DNA of 64,000 nt, from the NCBI GenBank assembly GCA_035347995.1, contig DAOPQD010000003.1:1-64000 (forward strand), written 5' to 3'. This document shows, piece after piece, positions 35,866 through 45,481 of the stretch; position 1 is the first letter of the stretch; the number at the start of each line of letters is the position of its first letter. The translations under genes and the position numbers were made by a program. A model generated the notes under the pieces. It had not been told where the DNA came from and did no database searches. It saw nothing but the letters and a program-made list of their open reading frames with translations. Source of the stretch: JAAZNO01 sp012798275 (GTDB lineage: Bacteria > Chloroflexota > Anaerolineae > B4-G1 > SLSP01).

Positions 35866-36561
35866 ATGAAAGTCCTGATTATTGATGATGAAGCCCGCAT
35901 CACACGGGGCGTGCAAAAATACTTCGAGCAGGCCGGTTTCGAGACCGTGCCCGCCTTCGACGGCCCGACGGGGTTGGCGCGCGCGCGCAGCGAGAAACCC
36001 GATCTCATCGTCCTTGACCTGATGCTGCCAGGCATGGACGGCCTGGAAGTGTGCCGCACCCTGCGCCGGGAGTCCAACGTCCCCATCATCATGCTCACCG
36101 CCCGTGTCGAGGAGACCGATCAGTTGATGGGGCTGGAGATCGGCGCGGATGACTACATCACCAAACCCTTCAGTCCACGCATGTTGGTAGCGCGGGCGCG
36201 CGCCGTGCTGCGCCGCAATCAGCTCGCCCAACCGCAGGAGGCCAGCGAGGTCTACCGCTTCGGCGATGTCGTCTTCAACGTGGGCACGCGCGAGTGCCTG
36301 CTGAAGGGACAGCCGGTCGCCCTCACCCCCACCGAGTTTGAGATCCTGTTGACGCTGATTCGGGCGCGCGGGCGGGTGCTCACTCGCACTCAATTGCTGG
36401 AAGCCACCAGTCTGGGTTACTATGACGGCTTCGAGCGCACCGTGGATGTCCACATTCACAATCTCCGCCGCAAGTTGGAAGCCGACCCCTCCAATCCGCG
36501 CTACATCCGCACCGTCTTCGGCACCGGTTACCGCTTCACGGAAAATCCGGAATCGGAGTGA
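35866..36561 (+). CDS. OmpR-family response regulator
   Basis: A 231-residue protein (ATG 35866; ATG 35854 is equally possible). The receiver domain has 'KVLIIDDEARITRGV', phosphoacceptor Asp51 in 'IVLDLMLPGMDGLE', and Lys in 'YITKPFSPRML'. The C-terminal winged helix is of OmpR type ('VALTPTEFEILLTLIRARGR', 'RTVDVHIHNLRRKLE', 'YIRTVFGTGYRF'). Its stop lies one base before the histidine kinase start, so they form an operon. A TATAAT at 35823-35828 could be its -10, but no matching -35 is visible. Confidence 0.92.
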   Translation: MKVLIIDDEARITRGVQKYFEQAGFETVPAFDGPTGLARARSEKPDLIVLDLMLPGMDGLEVCRTLRRESNVPIIMLTARVEETDQLMGLEIGADDYITKPFSPRMLVARARAVLRRNQLAQPQEASEVYRFGDVVFNVGTRECLLKGQPVALTPTEFEILLTLIRARGRVLTRTQLLEATSLGYYDGFERTVDVHIHNLRRKLEADPSNPRYIRTVFGTGYRFTENPESE

Positions 36562-36562
36562 C

Positions 36563-37981
36563 ATGAAATCCAGCCTGCACACACGCCTGACCCTCAACCT
36601 GCTCCTCGCTATCGTGATTACGGCGACGCTGGTGATGGCCCTCTCGGCCCTGATCATCCGCAACCGCTTTACCGTTATGGTCACCTACGGTGGGCAGCGC
36701 ACCGCGCAACGCCTGGCGCCAGTGTTCACGCGCTACTACGTCCTCATGGGAAGTTGGGATGGCGTCGAAGAGCTGGTGGCGCTCTATCGCTCCGAAGCGG
36801 AAAACATGCCGGCGATGATGATGCGGCCGGCCTTGCGCGGCCGCGAGCACGAGGACCTCCCGCCGGCGGACGAGCGCTTGCTGCTGCTGGATGCTCAAGG
36901 CAATATCCTGGCGGACAGCGCGCCAGAACAGGGCAATCTCACGTTGTTGCCGCGAGCGATCGCCAATGGCGGCGCGCCGATCACCGTGGATGGTGTGCAG
37001 GTCGGCACGTTGGTCGTGATGTCGGGCCTGGGAGAGCTCAACGCCTATCAAACCGCGTTTTTGCAGCAGGTGATGGTGTTCCTGCTGATCGCCACGCTCG
37101 TCGTGGCGCTGATGGGTGTGTGGGTCGGCCGGCATCAAGCGGATCGCATCATCGCGCCGATCAAGGCGCTCTCACAGGCGACGCAGCAAATCGCGCACGG
37201 GGATCTCTCGCACCGCATTCCGGCGACCAGCAACGATGAGCTCGGCGAGCTGGCCACGGCTTTCAACACCATGGCGGAGGATTTGGAGCGGCAACAGGAG
37301 CTGCGGCGCCGCGCGATGAACGACATCGCGCACGAGCTGCGCACGCCGTTGAGTGTGTTGCAAATAGAGTTGGAAAGCCTCGAGGACGGGCTGACCGAGC
37401 CAACCCCCGAAGTCATTTCCGGCTTGCAGACGGAGTTGGGCCGGCTCAATCACCTGGTGGAGGACCTGCGGGTGCTCGCCCTCACCGATGCGGGGGAGTT
37501 GCATCTGGAATGGGCCCCGCTTGACCTCGGCGAGCTGCTCTATGGCATGTTGGAGCGTGTCCGCAGCAGCGCCCGCGAGAAGGAGCTGACGCTCAGCGCG
37601 GAGATGCCGGAGACGCCCGTGTTTGTCGAAGGCGACGCCCGGAGGCTGTCGCAGGTGCTGCTCAATCTGCTCTCCAACGCCATCCAGCACACCCCCGCCG
37701 GCGGCAGCATCAGCGTGACGTTGAGCCTGCGCGATGCGACGACAGCGCAGGTCGCCGTTCGGGATACGGGTGAGGGCATTCCCGCCGAGCATCTGCCCCA
37801 CATTTTCGAACGCTTCTATCGTCCCGCCGTAGCGCGCACCCCCAAAGGCACCGGCCTGGGGCTTTCAATCGCCAAAAATCTGATCGAAGCGCACGGCGGC
37901 AGTATCTGGGTGGAAAGCGAAGAAGGGCGCGGCAGCACCTTCACCTTTACCTTGCCCACTCAGCGCGCCATAAAGGCGTGA
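36563..37981 (+). CDS. Sensor histidine kinase (BaeS-like)
   Basis: A 472-residue protein; ATG 36563 follows the regulator stop at once. Membrane helix 1 lies at about 12-32 and helix 2 at about 165-187, enclosing a 130-residue outer sensor. Then HAMP (188-240, 'IIAPIKALSQATQQIAHGDL'), HisKA with His257 in 'NDIAHELRTPLSVL', and HATPase with 'LLNLLSNAIQHTP', 'VRDTGEGIPAEHLPHIFERF' and 'GTGLGLSIAKNLIEAHGG'. The signal is unknown. The last 22 bases overlap the 3' end of the convergent Nudix gene. Confidence 0.92.
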   Translation: MKSSLHTRLTLNLLLAIVITATLVMALSALIIRNRFTVMVTYGGQRTAQRLAPVFTRYYVLMGSWDGVEELVALYRSEAENMPAMMMRPALRGREHEDLPPADERLLLLDAQGNILADSAPEQGNLTLLPRAIANGGAPITVDGVQVGTLVVMSGLGELNAYQTAFLQQVMVFLLIATLVVALMGVWVGRHQADRIIAPIKALSQATQQIAHGDLSHRIPATSNDELGELATAFNTMAEDLERQQELRRRAMNDIAHELRTPLSVLQIELESLEDGLTEPTPEVISGLQTELGRLNHLVEDLRVLALTDAGELHLEWAPLDLGELLYGMLERVRSSAREKELTLSAEMPETPVFVEGDARRLSQVLLNLLSNAIQHTPAGGSISVTLSLRDATTAQVAVRDTGEGIPAEHLPHIFERFYRPAVARTPKGTGLGLSIAKNLIEAHGGSIWVESEEGRGSTFTFTLPTQRAIKA

Positions 37982-38454
37982 TAAGGGCCGGCACCGGAAG
38001 CGGGCAAATCCACCTGCGCCAGGCCGGGCGCTGCGGAAAGCGCCGTCAGCGCCGCGCTGCGGGTCAGGGGAAGAATCTCCCGTTCGCCCAAAGCGGACAA
38101 TTCCTCAGCGGAGAAATATCGCACCGCGTCAATCTCTGTCCCATCGGGACGCAGTTCGCCGCCCAGAGGCCGCATACGGAAGATGACAAAGACCGCGCCG
38201 CCTTCCGGCTCGTAGCGCGTGCGCACAGAGATGAGGGAAAGCACCTCCGCCTGCACACCGGTCTCCTCCAGCACCTCGCGCACCGCCGCCTCGTCGAGCA
38301 GTTCCTCATGTTGGGCAAAGCCGCCCGGCAAGCTCCACATGCCTTTGGCCGCGCCATAAGTCTTGCGGACGAGCAGCACCCGTCCCTCATGGACGACTGC
38401 GCCCGCAGCGCCCACATCCCAAACTTTTCCTTGTTGATCAGGTGTATAACGCAT
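37960..38454 (-). CDS. Nudix hydrolase
   Basis: A 164-residue protein from ATG 38454 (weak ribosome site). A longer frame to 38982 overlaps the desaturase gene and is not used. The Nudix box is GGFAQHEELLDEAAVREVLE plus ETG, matching G-x5-E-x7-REV-x-EE-x-G. 'WDVGAAGAVVHEGRVLLVRK' is the usual N-terminal strand region. It hydrolyses a nucleoside diphosphate linked to an unknown moiety. Its 3' end overlaps the histidine kinase gene tail-to-tail. Confidence 0.83.
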   Translation of the reverse strand: MRYTPDQQGKVWDVGAAGAVVHEGRVLLVRKTYGAAKGMWSLPGGFAQHEELLDEAAVREVLEETGVQAEVLSLISVRTRYEPEGGAVFVIFRMRPLGGELRPDGTEIDAVRYFSAEELSALGEREILPLTRSAALTALSAAPGLAQVDLPASGAGPYHAFMAR

Positions 38455-38513
38455 CGTTCGATTTTGGATTTTTGGACCCTCGAGCCTGATGATTTCAGGT
38501 TCTATGTCCGATG

Positions 38514-39146
38514 CTATTCCGACATCGTGTGGAAAACGTAATCCCATAGCGGCGAGCTGACGCCATAGCGCAAATGGGGATTCTTGCCATGATGGCGCAT
38601 GTGATGCAGGCGGATCATCTTGTAATACCCTCGCTGCGCCGGGAAGTGATGCAGGGCATAATGGGTGAGGTCGTACCAGAGATAGCCCAGGATGAAGCCC
38701 GAGAAAAGCGGCGCCACCCACTGCGCGGCGCCGAGAAGCCGTCCCACCACCCACCAGAACAGGCCGTAGAACAGCAACGCCAGCGGGATGCTCACGACAG
38801 GCGGCATCACCAGGCGCGTCTTCGACATCGGCTGCGCGTGATGGACGCCGTGAAAGAGGAAAGACACGCGCTCCTGCCAGGCGTTGCGGGGGTGGAAGTG
38901 AAACACAAAGCGGTGCAGCATATATTCCGCCAAAGTCCAGAGGAAGAGTCCGATGCACATCCCCAGGGGAATGTGCGCCCACGAGGTTCCCGGCTCCACA
39001 GCCCGGATGGCGCGCACCAGGAAGAACACCATCACCGGCAGCCAGATAATCACGATCACAGCGGGGTGAACATGGGTGAAAAATTCCAGAAAATCGGACT
39101 TGAACAGGCGAATCGGCTCCTTACTTGAGATAACCTCATGCTCCAT
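38514..39146 (-). CDS. Fatty acid hydroxylase/sterol desaturase-family membrane enzyme
   Basis: A 210-residue protein; ATG 39146 has AAGGAG about ten bases upstream. The eight-histidine di-iron motif is complete: 'HRFVFH', 'HGVHH', 'HYALHH' and 'HHMRHH'. Four membrane helices surround it ('AVIVIIWLPVMVFFLVRAI', 'IGLFLWTLAEYML', 'LALLFYGLFWWVVG', 'FILGYLWYDL'). The family oxidises lipid or carotenoid chains with O2. The substrate here could be a membrane lipid. The short distance to the Nudix gene (59 bases) allows cotranscription. Confidence 0.87.
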   Translation of the reverse strand: MEHEVISSKEPIRLFKSDFLEFFTHVHPAVIVIIWLPVMVFFLVRAIRAVEPGTSWAHIPLGMCIGLFLWTLAEYMLHRFVFHFHPRNAWQERVSFLFHGVHHAQPMSKTRLVMPPVVSIPLALLFYGLFWWVVGRLLGAAQWVAPLFSGFILGYLWYDLTHYALHHFPAQRGYYKMIRLHHMRHHGKNPHLRYGVSSPLWDYVFHTMSE

Positions 39147-39353
39147 AGCGCGAAAACTCCTTTCCGGGTAAATTGCGGCCGCCACACCGCCGGGCTTCAG
39201 CCGCAGGGTGAAGGTCAGCCCGCTTAAAGTATATCCCAGATAGCGAATTTGCCAGTCAGCACGCCGAGCCGCGCCGCTAACGCAATTCTAATGCAAGCGA
39301 TATACAATGAGACAGAAATTCACGTGGCAGGAGATTCGGAGAAAGGAGGAAAT

Positions 39354-41219
39354 ATGACCGAAACTACCCATGCTGAATCGCTACAGTTCAAGGCCGAAGT
39401 GCGCCAGCTGCTGAACATCCTGGCAAATTCCCTCTACACCGAGCGGGAGATCTTCCTGCGGGAGCTGCTCTCGAACGCTTCGGACGCGCTGCATCGCCTG
39501 CAGTTTGAGATGCTTACTAACCGCGAGGTGCTCGACCCCGAAGCCGAGCTCGCCATCACCCTCGATTTTAACGCCGACGCCCACACGCTCACAGTCGCGG
39601 ACACCGGCATCGGCATGACCCGCGAGGAGCTCATCGAAAACCTCGGCACCATCGCACACTCCGGCGCAATGGCGTTCCTCCAGCAATTGGAGGCCGGGCA
39701 GCGCCCGTCGGACATCATCGGGCAGTTCGGCGTGGGCTTTTACGCCGTCTTCATGGTCGCCGATGAGGTGCGGGTGACCAGCCGCTCCTATCGCCCCGAC
39801 GCCGAGGCCTGGACCTGGATTTCGCGGGGCGAGGACAGTTACACCCTCGAACCGGCGCTCAAACCGGATCGCGGCACCGTCGTCGAAATTCACCTCAAAG
39901 ACGACGCCGTTGAGTTCGCGTCCGCCTGGCGACTGGAGCAGATCGTCAAAAAGCACTCCAACTACATCGCTTTCCCGATCAAGCTACAGGGGCGGCGCCT
40001 CAACGAGCAGCTCGCTCTGTGGCAACAGACGCCGACGAGCCTCACCGACAAGGAATATGCGGATTTCTATCGCCAGCTCACGCTGGATCCAGAGCCGCCA
40101 TTGCTGCACGAGCATCTGATCACCGACGCGCCGGTCAACATCCGGAGCATTCTGTTCGTGCCGCGTCACCGCGAGACGGGACCCTTTCGGTATCGCCCCG
40201 GGCCCGGCCTGAAGCTGTACTCACGCAAGATCCTCATCCAGGAAGCCAACGAGGAGCTGCTGCCCGAGTACCTGCGTTTCGTGGTCGGCGTGGTGGATTC
40301 AGAGGACCTGCCCCTCAACATCTCCCGCGAGACGGTCCAGAACGATCGCGCCGTGCGCCAGATTCAGCGGGCTCTGACCCGGCGTCTGCTCAAAGAACTA
40401 CACGAAATGGCAGAAACCCGCCCGGATGACTACGCGCAATTCTGGCGCGAGTTTGGAGCGTTCATCAAAGAGGGTGTGGCGACCAGCCCGGCGGATCACG
40501 AAGAGCTGCTGCCCTTGCTGCGCTTCCCCTCCTCCAGGGCCGAGGGGCTTGTCTCGCTGGCGGACTATGTGAGCCGCATGCCGGAATCGCAGCAGGCCAT
40601 TTACTACATTCTCGGCGACACGCTCGCCGCCGTCGCCCATAGTCCGCACCTGGATACGTTCCGCGCCCTGGGCTTCGAAGTGCTCTACCTGGTGGATCCG
40701 CTCGATGGCTTCATGCTCCAGACGTTGCGCGAATTTCAGGGTCGGCCGCTACAAAACGTGGATGATGCCGCGCTCGAGCTGCCATCAGCGCCGGAGCAGC
40801 CGACGGCAGAGACCCCTTCCGCCATTCCCCAGCCGGAGTTCGAGCGGGTGCTCAAACGGTTCAAGGACGTGTTAGGGGAGCGTGTCACTGAGGTGCGCGA
40901 GTCGAAGCTGCTGCGCGATCATCCCTGTCGCCTGGTATCGGCGGAGGGCGGCCCCGAGCGCGATCTCCAACACGTGCGCCGGCTGCTGGAAGAAAACTTC
41001 ACCGTGCCGCCGAAGATCCTGGAGCTAAATCGCGCGCATCCCCTCATCCACAACCTGGCCCGGCTCATCGCAGCGCCCTCCGCCAACGACGCGCTGATTG
41101 ACACGACCATCGAGCAGCTTTTTGCCAATCTGTTGCTGCTGGAAGGGCTCTACCCCAACCCGGCAGAGATGGTGCCCCGCCTCCAGCAGCTGCTGGAAGC
41201 CGCGACGAAACCGGCTTAG
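39354..41219 (+). CDS. htpG: Molecular chaperone HtpG (Hsp90)
   Basis: A 621-residue protein; ATG 39354 follows AAAGGAGG, and the upstream open frame to 39249 is not used. The N-terminal ATPase has 'EIFLRELLSNASDALHRLQF', 'TVADTGIGMTREELIENLGT' and 'GQFGVGFYAVFMVADEV'. The middle domain has 'YLRFVVGVVDSEDLPLNISR' and 'ETVQND', and a C-terminal dimerisation domain follows. Length and motifs are standard for bacterial HtpG, an ATP-driven folding helper in the cytoplasm. A terminator follows at 41236. Confidence 0.95.
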   Translation: MTETTHAESLQFKAEVRQLLNILANSLYTEREIFLRELLSNASDALHRLQFEMLTNREVLDPEAELAITLDFNADAHTLTVADTGIGMTREELIENLGTIAHSGAMAFLQQLEAGQRPSDIIGQFGVGFYAVFMVADEVRVTSRSYRPDAEAWTWISRGEDSYTLEPALKPDRGTVVEIHLKDDAVEFASAWRLEQIVKKHSNYIAFPIKLQGRRLNEQLALWQQTPTSLTDKEYADFYRQLTLDPEPPLLHEHLITDAPVNIRSILFVPRHRETGPFRYRPGPGLKLYSRKILIQEANEELLPEYLRFVVGVVDSEDLPLNISRETVQNDRAVRQIQRALTRRLLKELHEMAETRPDDYAQFWREFGAFIKEGVATSPADHEELLPLLRFPSSRAEGLVSLADYVSRMPESQQAIYYILGDTLAAVAHSPHLDTFRALGFEVLYLVDPLDGFMLQTLREFQGRPLQNVDDAALELPSAPEQPTAETPSAIPQPEFERVLKRFKDVLGERVTEVRESKLLRDHPCRLVSAEGGPERDLQHVRRLLEENFTVPPKILELNRAHPLIHNLARLIAAPSANDALIDTTIEQLFANLLLLEGLYPNPAEMVPRLQQLLEAATKPA

Positions 41220-41235
41220 GCGCGAGCCACGACTG

Positions 41236-41270
41236 ACAGACCACCGACGCCGTGAGGGTCGGTGGTCTGT
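41236..41270 (+). terminator. Stem-loop after htpG
   Basis: ACAGACCACCGAC pairs perfectly with GTCGGTGGTCTGT around a 9-base loop, followed by TGTTG. Confidence 0.65.
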
Positions 41271-41505
41271 TGTTGCGGCGGGGTCGAGATGGCAGGGGGG
41301 GAGAGAAGAGAAAGCGCATTCGACAAAGAGCTTCAGGCTACCAGGTTACAATATGCCCAATCCAAGGGAAATATTCAAGATACTTCCAATGGGGTATTGA
41401 CCAATCTCATGGGATTGAATAGAATACAAAGCACATAACACAATTGCCAGCTGTGGTGAGACTTGTGTTATGCAACCAATTCACTCTTAGGAAAGGATTT
41501 CTGAC

Positions 41506-42912
41506 ATGAAAAGAATTGCTGGAGCTCTATTTGCGTTGATGATGGTACTCACAATGTTTGGCGTTTCAGCGCCTCCAGTGCAGGCTCAAGCAGAACCACC
41601 TCGCAGTTCAACCATCAATGTGCTGAATCTTTCTAATGAGGCTGGTCAGCTGACCCTCACATACTATAATCAAGATGGTACGTTGGCGACCATGGAAACT
41701 GGATACACGAACCCTCAAAATGACACCATTAACGCCAATGCCATGAACGCCTACAACCCCGTCCGGGCAGCTTCTGGCTTTAACGGGTCTGTTGTTGTAG
41801 CATCCAGTGTCCCGATTGCGATTGTTTCGAATGTCACCTATGATTCTACTGCTCAGGGCATCGGCAGCTACAACGGAGTTTCTGTAGGCGCTAGCAAGAT
41901 CTATTTCCCTAGCCTGCAAAAGGGTAACAGTCAACAAGATACCCTTATCAACATCCAGAATGCTGGGGAAGCAGATGTCACGATTCAAATTAATTTTGGC
42001 CCAGAAGCAGGGTACGCCACAGTCACACCTATCAATGATACGATTAAAAAGGGCGCCGCCCACACTTATGACCTCAAGACTCTAGCACAATTTAGTGCTA
42101 TTACTAAATGGGTTGGATCTGCAACGGTAACTGTGACTTCAGCCACAGGCAGTGTAGCCGGCGTCGCGGTTACTCGCAAATCCACAAATCCCAACGCCTA
42201 TGGTGTGTACGCCTACAATGCTTTCTCGAAAGGCTCTACCACGGTAATTGCTCCGCTGATTCAGGAAGCAAACAATGGCAACCGCACCTCTATCAACTGT
42301 CAAAATATTTCTCCTGATGCGACTACGACAGTGTCCGTTGCTTACACTCCAGAACCAGGAAACCCTGCTAAACCTGCTGAGTCCAAGGCAAATATCGGAC
42401 CTGGAGAGCCTGCGGTGTTTGTGCAAAACGAGACAGGGACCAAATTTGTGGGTTCGGCGACCATCACCAGTAACCCGGCAGTTCCACTCGTATGTGTAAT
42501 CAATCAGCAGAAACGCTCCGTAGGACGGATGTCATCTTACGAGGGATTTGACCCCGACGATGCAACCACAAGCGTCGTGTTGCCCCTGATTCAGAGCAAA
42601 AACGGTAATGTCTCAAAGGGCTACGTTTACACAACGGTCAATGCGTCCACTGCTGACGGGACATCTGGAAACTTTACACTGGATTTCAAGCCTGAAACAG
42701 GCATTTCAGATGTATCTAATGAGACTAAGGCAGGAGCAGTGGCCGTTTTTGATCAGCGCACCCTTGTCTCAGTTCCTAACAAGTTTGTTGGAGGCGCAGT
42801 TTTGACCTGTGATAAGCCAATCTTCGTTGTGGTCAATATGAACCGCGAAGCTGCTCCTCAACCCTATCGCGATCCGTATTCTTCTTACGATGGCTTTAAT
42901 GTAGCACCCTGA
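41506..42912 (+). CDS. Exported beta-repeat protein of unknown function
   Basis: A 468-residue protein; ATG 41506 follows AGGAAAGGA. Residues 1-27 are a signal peptide ('ALFALMMVLTMFGVSAPPVQ'). The rest looks like four related all-beta units of about 100 residues: each has a strand 'INVLNLSNEAGQLTLTYYNQ' or 'INIQNAGEADVTIQINF' or 'INCQNISPDATTTVSVAY', then 'KFVGSATITSNPAVPLVCVI'-type strands and 'YGVYAYNAF', 'MSSYEGF', 'YSSYDGF' endings. The C-terminus has no membrane anchor. GC content is lower than in htpG. It may be a surface protein; I cannot name a family. A perfect terminator follows. Confidence 0.78.
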   Translation: MKRIAGALFALMMVLTMFGVSAPPVQAQAEPPRSSTINVLNLSNEAGQLTLTYYNQDGTLATMETGYTNPQNDTINANAMNAYNPVRAASGFNGSVVVASSVPIAIVSNVTYDSTAQGIGSYNGVSVGASKIYFPSLQKGNSQQDTLINIQNAGEADVTIQINFGPEAGYATVTPINDTIKKGAAHTYDLKTLAQFSAITKWVGSATVTVTSATGSVAGVAVTRKSTNPNAYGVYAYNAFSKGSTTVIAPLIQEANNGNRTSINCQNISPDATTTVSVAYTPEPGNPAKPAESKANIGPGEPAVFVQNETGTKFVGSATITSNPAVPLVCVINQQKRSVGRMSSYEGFDPDDATTSVVLPLIQSKNGNVSKGYVYTTVNASTADGTSGNFTLDFKPETGISDVSNETKAGAVAVFDQRTLVSVPNKFVGGAVLTCDKPIFVVVNMNREAAPQPYRDPYSSYDGFNVAP

Positions 42913-42929
42913 CGTCAACAGCTTTAAAC

Positions 42930-42965
42930 AAAAGAACTCGCTGTTAATAAACAGCGAGTTCTTTT
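42930..42965 (+). terminator. Perfect terminator of the exported beta-repeat gene
   Basis: AAAAGAACTCGCTGTT pairs with AACAGCGAGTTCTTTT around a 4-base loop, 18 bases after the stop. Confidence 0.92.
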
Positions 42966-43125
42966 GTTAGGGAGTGTCTTCCTCGTGAGCGGTTTATAGC
43001 ATGGGATACAACAGTATTGAAACACGACCATTTGATAAACAATTGAGGCAAATAACAGAAAGTCAGTTATGAGAGCTTGCGCAAATTACAGCGTCGAAAT
43101 CATCATTCAAACAATAAATGTCTAC

Positions 43126-44712
43126 TTACGGGGAAGTGGCTTCATCTCTATGAAGCGCATAAATTCGCACTTCATAATTGCCATCAGTAAACAACCTCAC
43201 TAACATGAAATCATTGAAGAATTCATCGTATTTTGCAACTTCTGTGGGATATTGCTCAGGCTGGCGGTAAAAACGCCCATACATCCCCTGACTGAAAACC
43301 AAGTAATCAAAGCCATTTTGGATATACCACTCTGGCTCAAAATCAATTATCCTTACAAATCCCGATACCTTGAAGCGTGCAGGGTTAACAAACGGTGAAT
43401 ATGACTCAATCGCAATTTTAGAGCCTGCGGGCAAATTCTGCTCTATCCACACCCTGGCGGTTTCACGACTATTCATTGTTGTAAGCTGCACAGTGTCCGC
43501 AAATGTGCTCTTGGCCGGCACGACCAAAGATATAGCGAGTAAACATGTAAGCCCCAAAAAGGCAAGCTGCTGCCACCTCTGCGACGGGAGGCTCTTAATA
43601 CTATCAAACAAACCTGCAAGAAGTTCCGAGGCAAGTAGAAACAAAAACGGCGTCAATGGTAAAAATGTGCGATCATTTCTTACAATAAAATTGCTAATAA
43701 AAGCAAAATAAACAACGGGGAAAAGCGACAACAAAACGATCTTTTCAGAAGGCTTTGGAATCCATCCTCGAATAATACTCAAAGCAGCCAATGGATAAAT
43801 TATCCCAGCAGTGCGCCACATATAACTGAAATACCAATGCAAAGTATTTCCTTCCATACCGGGATGTCCTGTTGCATAATGTGTCCCAGTCGACAAGAAA
43901 CTTGGTAAAAATGTATGAAAATCTAACCAGGAATAAGGAGTAGTAATAGCAAATGCCAATACTGCTAAGAACACAGTCAAGTACAACCGCCAATCCTTGA
44001 AGCCACGTAAGCCATGGCTAAGAAAATGTGCTGTCAGAATAACGATGCCTATCAAGCCAGCGTTATATTTACTGGAAACAGCTAGACCTAGGCCTATTCC
44101 GGCCAGGATATAGCCCCACATTTGACCATTTGAATATATAGAGATAGATGCCCACAAAACCAATGTCATGAAAAATGTCGCATACGCATCTGGAGTTATA
44201 TAACGATTAAGCGCAACATTGGTTGGAGCAATGGCCATCATCAATCCAGCCAACATGCCAACTCTTAGATCGTTAAAGATATGCTTACCCGCTGAAATGA
44301 CTATAACTATAGTGCATATTCCAACAGCTACGGTCACCAACCGCCCAAGTAAAACGATGATGGGTTTGGGAGAATATGTTACCCCCATTGCCAATTCAAC
44401 CAGAGGGTTGGCCGGTTTAAAAGAAGAGTCAGGAATAAAAATTCTCTCAAAAAATGAGTATACAAATTGAATGAAGAGATTTATATAAATGATCAAGGAT
44501 GACCAATCAAAGAAATGAGGATTGAGATCTCCAGTAGCCAGCATTCTGTATGCAATCCCAAGGGGGACCGGTTCATCAGGATGATAGATATAAGGCAAAT
44601 CATAGGCAATTCCCCATATCCTCAGAATTAAAGCAATAATGATGATGCCGCCAATCAGAAGCACTTTACTTTTGGTGCCCATAATCAGCATTCCTCTAAA
44701 ACGCTGATGCAT
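43126..44712 (-). CDS. GT39-like multispanning glycosyltransferase
   Basis: A 528-residue protein; ATG 44712 follows GGAGG by nine bases. It has at least ten membrane helices. The first loop has 'YHPDEPVPLGIAYRML', the acidic motif of GT-C (GT39/PMT, ArnT-like) enzymes, and 'LNPHFFDWSSLIIY'. The soluble C-terminus (about 400-520) holds 'ETARVWIEQNLPAGSKIAIE', common on these proteins. Such enzymes move a sugar from a polyprenyl phosphate to an acceptor outside the membrane. It is separated by 192 bases from the upstream lipoprotein gene. Confidence 0.8.
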   Translation of the reverse strand: MHQRFRGMLIMGTKSKVLLIGGIIIIALILRIWGIAYDLPYIYHPDEPVPLGIAYRMLATGDLNPHFFDWSSLIIYINLFIQFVYSFFERIFIPDSSFKPANPLVELAMGVTYSPKPIIVLLGRLVTVAVGICTIVIVISAGKHIFNDLRVGMLAGLMMAIAPTNVALNRYITPDAYATFFMTLVLWASISIYSNGQMWGYILAGIGLGLAVSSKYNAGLIGIVILTAHFLSHGLRGFKDWRLYLTVFLAVLAFAITTPYSWLDFHTFLPSFLSTGTHYATGHPGMEGNTLHWYFSYMWRTAGIIYPLAALSIIRGWIPKPSEKIVLLSLFPVVYFAFISNFIVRNDRTFLPLTPFLFLLASELLAGLFDSIKSLPSQRWQQLAFLGLTCLLAISLVVPAKSTFADTVQLTTMNSRETARVWIEQNLPAGSKIAIESYSPFVNPARFKVSGFVRIIDFEPEWYIQNGFDYLVFSQGMYGRFYRQPEQYPTEVAKYDEFFNDFMLVRLFTDGNYEVRIYALHRDEATSP

Positions 44713-44904
44713 ATTAATTTGCCTCCGCATAATGTGCCTGATATTGTAGTGGCAGCTACTTTCTATTTTAATCTATTTTAAATAGAGACGAACATATAAT
44801 ATCTGAATAATTTTTTGAAAATAAAATGCATAATATAACATAAGCCCGTGCGGCGCCCGATCTCGTCAGCATGGCTTTTATGCTAGTATTCAGCTAAAGC
44901 TAAG

Positions 44905-45444
44905 TCAATCATCGAATAAAAACCAATACATGATCCGCCCGGCTTGATTCAAGAGAAGCACATCCAAAGAATCAAGGCCTTGTCGAATCCACTGACGTTC
45001 CACGCTCCAGAAAAAGTCAGTTTCCGAAACGGTGATCTGGTCTTCTGCAACACCACTGTGGACCCTCACAGATGCGCCAGGCTGAACGACAAGATCCGCA
45101 GGGAAATTAAAAAATTCCCATGTATCCTGATTTTGTATGGACCAAAGTCCTATCGCCTGGGGTGTATTGCTAATATTAGTGACCGTCACAATCTCATGGC
45201 CATCGATTCCTACTGAGACTCCAGATATCACCATAGGATAAAACTCAGGATCCGGGGTATCCAAAGGTGTTCCGATGCCATAAGAAGGAGGGGGCATGAT
45301 CACATTCTCGGGCAGGGTAAGAGGTGTAGCGACATAGGGAAGAAGTGAGTCTAACGGCGGCGCCATAGGAGAAGTCGTTGATGAAGAAGTGCACCCCACC
45401 AATAATGCCACCCCAAAACCGATCAAAAATGTCTCTATACGCAT
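44905..45444 (-). CDS. Lipoprotein with lamin-tail-like domain
   Basis: A 179-residue protein; ATG 45444 follows GGAGGAAAT. A lipobox 'LLVGC' puts the lipidated Cys at residue 18. After a Ser/Pro-rich linker, residues 70-175 ('ISGVSVGIDGHEIVTVTNIS', 'IQNQDTWEFFNFPADLVVQP', 'GASVRVHSG') match the lamin-tail (LTD) beta fold. LTD lipoproteins are often surface adaptors or sit beside nucleases; no nuclease is fused here. It follows the flippase-like gene by 37 bases and likely belongs to its operon. Confidence 0.75.
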   Translation of the reverse strand: MRIETFLIGFGVALLVGCTSSSTTSPMAPPLDSLLPYVATPLTLPENVIMPPPSYGIGTPLDTPDPEFYPMVISGVSVGIDGHEIVTVTNISNTPQAIGLWSIQNQDTWEFFNFPADLVVQPGASVRVHSGVAEDQITVSETDFFWSVERQWIRQGLDSLDVLLLNQAGRIMYWFLFDD

Positions 45445-45481
45445 ATTTCCTCCATACATATCCAAAAATTTTCTTGTAAGA

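Noticed and set aside
37960..38982. 340-codon frame extending the Nudix gene upstream
   Set aside because: The extension overlaps the sterol-desaturase-like gene in another frame and codes for no recognisable domain.
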